A stretch of 64,000 nt of DNA from Pomphorhynchus laevis. Its lineage: Eukaryota; Acanthocephala; Palaeacanthocephala; Echinorhynchida; Pomphorhynchidae. Numbering within the stretch: the stretch's first letter is position 1; each line of letters begins with the position of its first letter. The translations under genes and the position numbers were made by a program. A model generated the notes under the pieces. That model was not told where the DNA came from, searched no databases, and was given only the letters and a program-made list of their open reading frames with translations. This document shows, piece by piece, positions 10,335-19,459 of the stretch. The stretch spans positions 146,174-210,173 of the forward strand of contig WNNJ02003452.1 in NCBI GenBank assembly GCA_012934845.2, given 5' to 3'.

Positions 10335-13300
10335 ATAATTGATAATTTCGGGTAGTTCGGCGTCGTCCACGATAGAGATGGCCCCCGCTATGAAAACTTT
10401 TTCTGAGAATTGTAAGATAAGACCCAATGCGCCATATCGTAAAAACAACAAAGGGCTCAAAGTTATATATTCGAACGTTCAAAGCGTTCTCAATAAGATG
10501 GATGAATTGAGAATCATAGCTATATCTCATCATCCAAATATCATTGCCCTTAGTGAATCTTGGCTCTCTGACCTTGTTCCTAATAGCTTATTATCCATAG
10601 ATGGATATAACCTGTTTCGTTGTAATCAATCTGGTCGAAGAGGGAGAGGGTGTAGTGCTTTATTGTAGTTTAGGTATTGGTGTAGTGTGTTTGCAGACGA
10701 TTAGTGATGCCAATGAGATTGATGCTCTATACCTCAAATTGAGCCTTGATCAGGTCAATTCTATGCATGTGCTAGCGTTCTATCGTCCTCCTTTGGCAAG
10801 TAGCGATGATTTAATAGAACTTATTTAGCTCTGTAGTCAACAGAAAAAATGCTTAATCTTAGGAGATCTGAATATTCCCTCAATGGAATGGGACTCTTTT
10901 TCGTCTCCTGGTCGCATTGCATCGGACTCGGTTTTATTGAGTGTTCTACACAACAGTGGTCTGCATCAACATGCACGTGAGGCAACCCGTTTCACTAGCC
11001 AGTCGTCTGTCCAGCTAGACGTGGTCTTGTCTTCGTTTAAGTCTGATATTACTCACATAGATTATCTTTCTGGACTGGGGATGAGCGATTATTGCGTACT
11101 GTCCTTTTTATTTAAATGCGCAAACAATTTAACGTCGGTCAGTCCCATGCAGGGTAAGCCTCTGAACTTCTGGAAGGCTTATTTCAACACAATTCTTTAC
11201 AGATTAAATCTGGTTAGATGGCCAGATCCGTATATATGCGGAATTGATTAGGCTTAGTATGTTTATAAGAGCACACTCTATAACTTACTGATATTGCATT
11301 CTTGCAAGTTTAAAACACATAGGGAAGTTTGTCCTTAGTTTGATGGGCTTCTCCTGTATCACTCACGCGCACGTAAACATGCGTGGATTTCATTTCGTTG
11401 TGGACAACAATCTTATTAGTATTTCAAACAAATTAGGAATAGATTTACCACTCTCACAAGGACGAAGCGTCGTCAGTTTGAGGAGAAGCTGAGTTCTATG
11501 GATGGCAAGACTCTATTCTCTTACATTCGCAAAATCAGGGGCTTGAATATTCCACTAGTATCGTTGAGGGATGATTCTGAAGGCGATGTCACGTGTAAGT
11601 GTCATGGCAAACTTATTTGCCCAGGAGTTCTCATCGATGTTTTGCTCTTCGCGGACATTTGTAGTTCTGAATCAGAAAAGGGTTCAGATGCATTCGACCG
11701 ATCTAATCTGTCGTTTTGTGCTGAAGATGTTTTAAAGCTTCTCTGTAAATTAAAACCGAACATCGCTGCCGGTCCGAACGGACTTCCCTCAATTCTTTTG
11801 AATAAAGTTGCTACTCAAATATATTCGTGTTTTCCGTATGTTTCATTTTTCTATTCTCCAATCTCGAATTCCTTCGCGTTGGAAAGAGTCTATTTTAGTT
11901 CCAGTGTATAAAATGAGAGATCGACAAGTGTGTAAGAAATATCGCCCAGTAGCCTTGACATGTATTATTTGTAAGTTGCTTGAAAAACTGATAGTCAAAA
12001 ACATATCTTCTGATTTGGAAAGCAACAGTAAACTCACTGACTCACAACACGGTTTCAGACCAAATAGATCAATAATAAGTAATCTATTGGTTTCTTCCAA
12101 CTCATGACAGTCTTCATTAGATGAACGAGTTCAATCTGATGTACATTTTGTAGATTTCTCTCATGCTTTTGATTCAGTTCCGCATGATCGCCTCATTCAC
12201 AAATTGAGGTCACTTAGTGTTTGTCCTATGTATGTCGCCTGGATTGCAAATTACTTAAGTTCACGCTCTTTCAAAAGACGTGTAGGTGAGATATGTCCAC
12301 CTCATTCGCTATTCATTCTGGCGTTCCACATGGTGCTGTTATCTCCTCACTTCTTTTTATTGTCTATATCAATGATCTTTCATCTGTAATTCGTTCTGAT
12401 GTCGTAAAGTATGCTGACGATGTTAAGTTATGGCGGCGTATTATAATAATACAATAATTTATTTAACGTGGCAAATGCGTGCAAAATGCACGCTTACATG
12501 ACCACAAACAAACAAAAAAGAACATCAAGTATTAGAGACGGAAGGGACATTAAGATCCTTCAAGATGATCTGACATGTCTAGAAAAATGGTCAGCGGAAA
12601 ATGGTTTGAGAGTTAACCCCTCTAAATATGCGCATATGTCCATTTTTCTTCACTAAACTCATCGTATCAGATAGGTTCGATTCAGATAGGTCGAGTGGGT
12701 GAATTCAAGGATCTTGGTGTGATGATGACCAGTAGCTTAAAAACTAATGTCCACACTAGATATATTTGTAATCGAAGCTATTGTATTCTATGGATGTTTT
12801 TAAAGTCTTTTGATCGGATAAGTCCATCAATGTTCAAGCGACTATTTTGCTCTTATATTCTACCCATCCTTGAATACGGTTTATCTGTAACTTATCCAAA
12901 GACTTTCAGGGTATCCCGTGACATTATGAACTTGTTACGTAAAGGGTCACGAATGATTCCGAATTTCTCCAATTTAAGATATGCTGAACGTTTGACATCT
13001 CTACGTGTCGGCACATTAAAATATCCCAGATCGGTCATTGATTTATCAACTGCAGTCAAAATTGTTTCTGATGGCTTTGGTGGTCTCTCTAGCTTATTAT
13101 CCGTGAATGATAGACGAGAAACTCGTGGGCATGTGTGGAAATTAATAAAGCCAACTACAAGAATTCCTGTTCATTATCAATTTGCAACCAGGGTAATTTA
13201 CGCGTGGAATGCACTAAAGTGCCTTAATATCTCTAGTAGTATATCAAGTGATGCAATCAAGAAAGCCATCGAAGCCGAGAGAATGAATTTGCGACTACTA

Positions 13301-13400
13301 TTTGATTGATTTTTTTGTTAATGTTTTTTATTTTATTTCATCATGTTTTGTAAGCGACCGAACTTGCAGCTCATTTGAATCTGTTTGTTACAATATAATA
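10335..13400 (+). mobile_element. LINE C1, nearly whole CR1-like ORF2, broken
   Basis: Endonuclease from about 10,460 (KGLKVIYSNVQSVLNKMDEL, ALSESWLSD, LILGDLNIPSMEWDS near 10,855; the final SDH motif reads MSDYCVL near 11,085). A linker follows, then RT: RDRQVCKKYRPVALTCIICK near 11,920-11,970, DSQHGFRPNRS near 12,040, FVDFSHAFDSVPHDRL near 12,150, YADD at 12,410-12,421, then thumb and C-terminus at 12,695-13,309 ending in a stop. The 3' tail has TTTTGTAAGCGACC, a weak hairpin and ATAATAATG. There are multiple frameshifts and stops. An 85-bp family A tail interrupts the frame just after YADDVKLWRR. ORF1 is absent, so the copy is probably 5'-truncated. Confidence 0.85.
12438..12534 (-). mobile_element. 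85-bp family A 3' tail inserted in C1, with 6-bp TSD
   Basis: Positions 12,444-12,528 are only the 3' end of a family A LINE in reverse: hairpin GCGTGC-AAAAT-GCACGC and TTAAATAAATTATTG tail. GTATTA flanks both sides (12,438-12,443 and 12,529-12,534). Removing the insert and one GTATTA joins YADDVKLWRR to IRDGRDIKIL in frame in C1, which confirms the boundaries. It shows target-primed reverse transcription that stopped after about 70 nt of element sequence. Confidence 0.92.
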
Positions 13401-13560
13401 ATGATGCATTATTGATAAATAATTATTGTAGCTGGTCAAAATAAAGTAGTACAATTTTATTTGATATTTCTCCAACCTCTGTTAGCATATTCAGAAAATT
13501 ACATTATTATCATAATGTAATTTTCTGAATATGCTAAGTGTGATGATTGAACTATTATAT
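13385..13560. repeat. Foldback repeat (MITE-like), copy 1
   Basis: Contains a perfect 26-bp inverted repeat: TTAGCATATTCAGAAAATTA and six more bases at 13482-13507, a 4-nt spacer, and the exact complement at 13512-13537. The left side (ATTATTGATAAATAATTATT, AGCTGG, GATATTTC, CTCTGTTAGCAT) matches the repeats at 36,320-36,512 and 37,480-37,560, so this is a dispersed foldback family. No coding capacity. Confidence 0.8.
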
Positions 13561-13639
13561 TTTATTGACTTATTCTATTTGTAGATTTTTGAATAAAACC
13601 TGTAGCGGTTTCTGTTTATAACAATTTATTCAACAGTTG

Positions 13640-13975
13640 TTATCTTCATGGATACGATGCTACACCCATCCAGATTTGAAGGTAAGTCCGAAACTTCACT
13701 GGCAGAGTAGAAACATTGGATACGTACCTGCGAAAATTGACTGGAGAAGCTTACAGCAACGAGAACCGCGAGACCTCCGAACAAGTTACATGTGCTAATT
13801 AACTATGTTTCAACAATGGTGTACGATCTTATATCGGAGTGTACTACTTACGAGGAAGCTAAACAAATTCTGGACTCAACGTTCCTAAAGCCTCCGAATA
13901 CAATCTTTACTAGACACTGACTCGCCACAAAGAAACAGGACACACAAGAGAGTATCGATGACTTGAGATATGACT
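13640..13975 (+). mobile_element. Fossil gag fragment of an LTR retrotransposon (Ty3/gypsy-like)
   Basis: A short stretch whose translation resembles the Gag of Ty3/gypsy-type LTR elements of invertebrates: an opening like MDTMLHPSRFEGKSET, a KLHVLINYVSTMVYDLI block and a TIFTRHLAT-like segment followed by QDTQESIDDL. Only this part of gag is present; no pol, no envelope and no flanking terminal repeats were found. The piece is broken by several lesions and looks old. Identification rests on recognition of the Gag pattern, without a search. Confidence 0.6.
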
Positions 13976-15286
13976 CATGAGATAAAATGAGACAAATAAT
14001 ACGACGAAATGAGATATGACTCGCATTGAGATACGACTCATGTGTTGTTCTTCATATTATTAAGTTAGCCTTCAATCCAATGAAGGCTAATTTTCTCAGT
14101 ATGGAACGTATACTCAGTACGGTAGCATGTCCTAATCCTTTTATCATTGGTACTAACCCTGCATGGAACCATCTCAAACGTACTCTGATTGACTTATTGA
14201 CATTCTTCTCACCAATTCAACATAAGAAAACGAGCATCCGTATTCCAATTTGGTTTGACTCTGAAATTAAGCATGCAATCAGATCACGGGATATCTCATT
14301 TTCTGCGTACAAAGATGGTAGAATATCCTTTGATAAATACCGTTTATTGAGAAACAAGGTAACTTATATTAAGAGACTGAAGAGGAAGAATTTCATTTCT
14401 TACATATGTCGGGATGCATACTCGAACCCTAAGCAGTTATTCAATCACCTACTGCGCCGTAATACTGCGTCAGATAAATTTTACAGCATTGTGAACAACG
14501 CGGGTGATTTAATTGTTGACCCTATCGAAGTTGCAGAGCGCTTTTCCGCTCATTTTGCAATTCAAGAAGCGAAGTTGGATTACGACTATTTGTCCCATTA
14601 CACTCCCAGATTCATTCGATCATGTCTTAATGACATATTTATTAGCGAAGAGGACGTCTGTACAGAGCTACTCAAGCTTCCACGTACTCGCGTTTCCGGA
14701 CCGGATGGCCTTCCATCTATACTTTTCCACGAGCTGGCTACTGTGTTGACAAGTCCGCTATGTGCTATATTCCAGACTTCTATATACTCTGGAAGTTTAT
14801 CGGATGACTGGAAAAGATCTATAATCTGCCCTGTGTTCAAAAAGGGTGATCGCAATCAGACTAACAATTATGGTCTCATAAGTCTAACTTCTATTGCGTG
14901 CAAAGTAATAAAGAAGATTCTGCTTCGTACAGTAAGTTCGCATCTAGAAGACAATAACATCATCAACGATGCCCAGCACGGTTTCAGACCTCACCGTTCT
15001 ACGGTAACTAACCTTGTATTCTCCCGGAATAGTTGGTCGAATGCGGTTCAAGCAGGAACGGGAGTGGATACGCTCTTCTTCGATTTATCAAAGGCTTTTG
15101 ATAGGGTCGTACACCGTATTCTTATCAATCAACTATCGCTATGTGGGATTGACGGTCGCGTTAAAACTTGGATTCAGTCATTCCTAATGATCGTTACTTT
15201 GCCGTGCGCATCAAAGGTTGTATATCTAAGTGGTCACCAATCACCTGTGGTGTACTACAAGGCTGCGTTCTGAGTCTAATGCTTTT

Positions 15287-15288
<2 letters not shown>

Positions 15289-15351
<63 letters not shown>
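15289..15351. repeat. (AT)n microsatellite inside the H1 RT domain
   Basis: About 31 AT units sit between the QGCVLS-LFN motif and IND, exactly where related copies such as H2 have LFNIYINEI. The original IYI codons (ATATATAT) could have seeded the expansion. The reading frame stays open through it, as an Ile-Tyr run. Confidence 0.95.
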
Positions 15352-15355
<4 letters not shown>

Positions 15356-16234
15356 TGATATGATTGATGTCATATCCAGTGAGTGCGCTCTATATGCCGA
15401 TGATTTAAAGATTTGGCGTCCAATACAAAGCACGCACGATGTAATTGAGTTGCAACGCGACGTAGACTCAATCACCAAATGGTGTCGTGCAAAGGGACTG
15501 GTTTTGAATCCTAACAAGTGTAGTCATATGCACATAGGTCCCATAAAAATCGTAGGGACATATGCGATAGATGTTAAAATCGATAAGGTTTAATGTTTCA
15601 GTGATCTGGGCGTGATCGTAAGTGAAGATATGAAGACACGAATCCACGCCTAATATGTCGCATCCAAATGTCGACGTATGCTAGGTATGTTAAGACGCTC
15701 GTTTGGCAAACTCGATCCAGTTAGTTTTCGCATTGCCTACTCTGCCCTTATAAAATCGCACATGTTATACGCGACCCCTGCAATACACCCACAGCTCCGT
15801 GGCGAATTGGAAATATACGAACGGATATTACGACAAGCAACCCATCTTGTGTCCACAGTGCGTGGTGTCAACTATACCCAGAGACTGGCATTGTTGAATG
15901 TACACACTGTTGAACGTTCGCTGTCTGACGCCGACCTAGTGTATGTATGGCGGTCACTGTCTATACCTGGACATGTTTCGAAGTCTATGTTTACAATTCG
16001 TCCACCGGGTCGACTACGAGGCCACAGACTTATGATAAAGCGCAGGCTCTGTCCCAAAACAAATTGTTACGATAAGTGATCGCATTGCTGACCTGTGGAA
16101 CAATCTTCATGCATCGACAATCGACAGCGGTTCCGTCCAGAAGTTCAAGGCAATTATTAAATCACGATAATGACAGTTTCACCTTTTATTTCTTTATTTT
16201 CTGTTTTTTTTGTTTGTTTTGAGCTATGTGATCT

Positions 16235-16262
16235 AGCCAATTTGAGCTTATGCTCCTGGGCT
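16235..16262 (+). other. 3' hairpin of H1 (RNA structure, predicted)
   Basis: Inner stem GAGC (16244-16247), loop TTAT, GCTC (16252-16255); outer stem AGCC (16235-16238) with GGCT (16259-16262). The equivalent hairpin in H2 keeps the inner stem but has a different outer stem (CTTCC with GGAAG), which is covariation. By analogy with L2-type LINEs such as eel UnaL2, the RT may recognise it at the 3' end of its RNA. Confidence 0.65.
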
Positions 16263-16285
16263 GTTGTAACAATAATAATTATCTC

Positions 16286-16839
16286 GTCCTTCTATTACAC
16301 CAGTGTCTTCTCCTACTGTAGTATTGTCCAGTTGTCTACATCATCACAACTTGGAAGCGTAGATGAATCAGTTTGAACCAAGGCCGCTTGAATTGATATG
16401 GAAACAGTACATAGCGATGTTGTACAAACACCGCATATAAACTTCCTTGTCATAATATTTTTTGCTGCTGCAGATGTTACCACAAAAACGGTCTAAACAC
16501 CGGATTTGCTCGAATCCAATGTCACTTCGTGACGTTCAAATATATCATTACTGAAAATAGATGAACTGTATTTATCTGCAGTTAGCTGGCTATTTTTTTG
16601 ATTTTAGTCATTCTTATTGTAATCAGTTTATTATATTCAGAAATTTCTAATGCGGTTGCAAATGCCTCCCGAATAGACAGTAAGTTTGTAATTAGTTTAT
16701 CACAATCAGAAATCGTAAATATTAAAGTTTTAGATCTATCAGTCAGTTCTAGATTGAAAGAGTGTATATATACTTTCTTTGAGGTTTTAAGTTTTTTCAA
16801 TATTATTAATTGTAAAACAGGCAGTTTGACTTGCATCTA
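16286..16839. other. Unassigned AT-rich spacer
   Basis: I see no defensible gene. A short open stretch at 16,598-16,966 (+) leads into the RT scrap that follows and may be its heavily decayed upstream part. Confidence 0.35.
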
Positions 16840-17056
16840 TTGTCGTGTATTTGGGTCGTTGATCGATAGTCGATTTTCAAATTTTTTTGAGTATTGTGAA
16901 ATACTTAGTTATGATCAACATGGATTTAGAATAAAACGTTCCCCAGTAAATAAGTTTTCAAATTGATATCCTATCGATGTAGTTGTTCCTCAAGGATCTC
17001 TACTAGAATCGGTTCTATTTTGTATTTACAAATGATTTTCCAAACATGTGTCATCA
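16840..17056 (+). pseudogene. CR1-like RT scrap
   Basis: Reads FFEYCEILSYDQHGFRIKRS (the QHGFR motif of CR1-like RTs), then skips to VPQGSLLESVLFCIY (motif B and following). About 100 residues between these motifs are missing, so it is a deleted, dead fragment. It is closer to families C/H than to A. Confidence 0.65.
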
Positions 17057-18277
17057 AACGGCGTGTCATCCCTATCAATCCGTCAAATCTACAGAAATTT
17101 TCACATCGTGCACATAAGGCCAAAAATCCTATAGCGTACCATCTCCCCCTAGTCTTCTTTGCTAGTCAATCTCGCTCCCTTTTTTCTTAGTATTTTCAAC
17201 ACTAGCTCCATTTTTCATAAAACTGATCTACTCCTTGATATCTTCAATCAATTATATTTTGATATCATCTGCATTACCGAATCATGGCAATCTGACTATG
17301 GCGATTTTGCTATTCGTCGTCTATGCGCTATGGTTGTTTTCTAGTTGAATCAGTTTATCCAATTGTCCCTTCACATCTACTGCATTCAACCATTGCGACA
17401 TTGTTGTTATAGCTCGTTACCCAACGTCTATACGTAAAATTAGTGCTAACATCCGATCCACATTGTTCGAATTTCTCATATGCAGATTATCTACTCCTTT
17501 ACCTATGGAACTTGTGATTGTATACCGTCCAGGCTCAGCTACCCCTCACGTATGTTATTTAACGACCTTGCAGATCTTATTGTTCTTGGTGAATTTAACA
17601 TTCGTCTTTATTGCCCAACTTACTCTGACTCTATCACTCTAACTAACCTTTTTCTGATTTTTACTATAAATTACTTTCAACAAGCCTCAATCATATTCTC
17701 GGTGGTGTCCTCGACATAATTGCTGTTCGCAACTGCTTAAATACATATACCTCCTTGTTAATTCATTTTCTTGTCACTCTTATTCTTATTCGTCTCCATT
17801 TTCCTTTTCCGCATCCAACATTAGCTATTCCAACTCGACACTGGAAACTCCTCGATATCTCTATTCTCTGCGCAGCCTTACTCAATTCTTTACTCTTTAA
17901 ACTTCCCCTTAATTATCTTTCTCCCGATGATCTCTGCATTCTGTGTGATTCTGAACGTACGACTATCCTTAATCACCTTGTGCCTAGTCGACCCCGACGT
18001 TTTTAGCGCTTACGCCATGCTCACTGGTTCGATTCCAATTATAGTCTTTCTAAGCATCGACTCCGTCACTCTATCGGTGTGTTTAATCGCTATCTTAAAC
18101 GTTTTCCAAACTCACTCACTCCAAATATCCGTGCTTTCTACCATCTCTCCACCGTTCCCACCTCATTCTTTTGCGTACTAAACGTACTTTCTTTTGACGA
18201 AATCAACTAAAGTCCTCTTCCAACTCTAAATCTCATTGGAAAATATTAAGCTCAATTCTTTACCATTATCTACCCCT
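17057..18277 (+). mobile_element. LINE A1, old decayed copy (ORF1 end to linker)
   Basis: Starts in the ORF1 C-terminus (SSLSIRQIYRNFHIVHIRPK near 17,066-17,125) and runs through the endonuclease (DIICITESWQSD near 17,260; VLGEFNIRLY near 17,585; APTHIL-type and ALNSLLFKLPLNYLSPDDL near 17,870-17,930) to a linker ending near the SSTP block. Many stops and frameshifts and clearly more diverged from A8 than A3 or A6 are, so it is an older insertion. Its downstream side is replaced by the foldback repeat 18,341-19,010. Confidence 0.8.
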
Positions 18278-18340
18278 TAGTAGATGATGGTCTGCCACTA
18301 ACATCTACCCAATGTTCTGCCACTAACACTAAAACTTATT

Positions 18341-19010
18341 TTGAATTTTAAGTTGATATACCTGTGCATTCATCGGTACTATTGAAATTTTGATGACTAT
18401 TTTTTGCAGGCTACTTTAATCATATCTATAAACCAACAGCAGTACGCTACATTTCTGTATTAGTGGATCACATCAGCTACTGATCCAATACCTACGTTTC
18501 ACGTTTCGGTCTTTTGATGTTGCCTGACGATCACTCGACTCATCTTTTATTTTATCTTTTATTGTCTGGTTTTATTGGCAATTAGATTCAATAGACTTTC
18601 GTCTTACATTTTGCAAATTTAATTGAAATCATTTCAATTAAATCAGCGTTGGTAGGAGAAGGTGCAACCTTCAATTTAAAAATCTACCAATTTTTCCCAA
18701 TGATTACTATTATCAAACTAGTCATCTATGGTTTGTTTCCTAATTTTAAGTTGATATACCTATGCAGTCATTTTTACCATTGAAATTCTGATACCTATTT
18801 TAATCTGCACGCTACTTTAATCCTATTTACGAGTGATCGTCAGCTAACATTAAAGGGACCCAAACGTAGAACGTAGGTATTGAATCAGTAGCTGATGAGG
18901 TCCACCAATGTAGTACTGCTGTTGGCTTATAGATAGGACTAAAGTAGCGTGCAGAAAAAAATAGTCGATAAAATTTCAACTTATTTTGAAGTCAAGTTAA
19001 TACATTAGAT
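18341..19010. repeat. Compound foldback repeat with long imperfect inverted arms
   Basis: An arm at about 18,375-18,533 pairs with about 18,822-18,985 in inverse (shared blocks ACGATCACTCG, CAGCTACTGAT, CAACAGCAGTA, GCTACTTTA). A third, direct copy of the arm's outer part begins at 18,738 (TTTTAAGTTGATATACC). Between them lie a perfect 13-bp hairpin (ATTTAATTGAAAT, 18617-18643) and a nested stem, TTGGTAG 18649-18655 with CTACCAA 18684-18690. No ORF. Consistent with a non-autonomous foldback DNA transposon that was duplicated or nested, but no transposase was found. Confidence 0.7.
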
Positions 19011-19256
19011 ATACCCCCAAACTACTCTACCTCTTTTGGCTTCCCCTCCTTTATTATGGCTGCTCCTTTCTCGTGGAATGATCTGCCCATTCATATCCGT
19101 CAATCAGCATCAATGCCGTGCTTCAAACGCCTAATCCGATGTCATTTAAACAATAAATTAATAAACCTGTATGACTTCTGCTGTGTTTGTTTTTGTTAGT
19201 GGATTTGTAAGCGTACAGCTGTCACGCATTTGCCACACTAAATAAATATTATTATT
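19005..19256 (+). mobile_element. LINE A2, 250-bp 3' fragment
   Basis: C-terminal codons of family A ORF2 (AAPFSWNDLPIHIRQSASMP near 19,060-19,115), then the 3' untranslated region with a GTAC-type hairpin (GCGTAC-AGCTG-TCACGC, one imperfect pair) and the tail CTAAATAAATATTATTATTA. The 5' end of A3 follows directly. It may be the remainder of A1 after an internal rearrangement or a separate truncated insertion. Confidence 0.8.
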
Positions 19257-19320
19257 AAACACCTTAAAAAATTTTGGTTTCTAATAAACATACATTTGAG
19301 ATCTAAAGTAAATACAATTA

Positions 19321-19414
19321 TTCCTGTCGGTTCCAGATTATTCCTGTCAGTTCCAGATTATTCCTGTCAGTTCCAGATTATTCCTGTCAGTTCCAGATTA
19401 TTCCTGTCAGTTCC
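19321..19414 (+). repeat. 20-bp tandem repeats in the family A 5' UTR
   Basis: 4.7 copies of TTCCTGTCAGTTCCAGATTA with one G/A variant in the first unit. The minus-strand copy A6 has 3 copies at 45,946-46,009 in the same relative place. Short tandem units at the LINE 5' end are known to act as internal promoters in some families; that role here is inference. The array is followed by a CpG-rich CGCTCGCTACGCTCGCGG stretch, unusual for this AT-rich window. Confidence 0.9.
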
Positions 19415-19459
19415 GCTCGCTACGCTCGCGGATTGAGCTCAATCTATCGACAAAAGGTC

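Larger units (their letters stand above)
14036..16285 (+). mobile_element. LINE H1, 5'-truncated CR1-like element
   Basis: Starts at the last endonuclease strand and has one long frame to 15,273 (linker with IRIPIWFDSEIKHAIRSRD; RT PVFKKGDRNQTNNYGLISL; DAQHGFRPHRSTVTNL; FDLSKAFDRVVHRILI). A frameshift near 15,170-15,200 moves to the next frame (CGVLQGCVLSLMLFN), followed by a TA microsatellite that reads as alternating Ile and Tyr, then INDMIDV and YADD at 15,393-15,404, with SKCSHMHIG-like NPNKCSHMHIG. Another stop occurs at 15,592-15,594, then the C-terminal region (15,678-16,079). The 3' hairpin is at 16,235-16,262 and the tail is AACAATAATAATT. Related to H2. Confidence 0.87.

Noticed and set aside
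19413-19432. CGCTCGCTACGCTCGCGG as a CpG island or protein-binding palindrome
   Set aside because: Too short to classify; absent from A6 because that region is deleted, so conservation cannot be judged.
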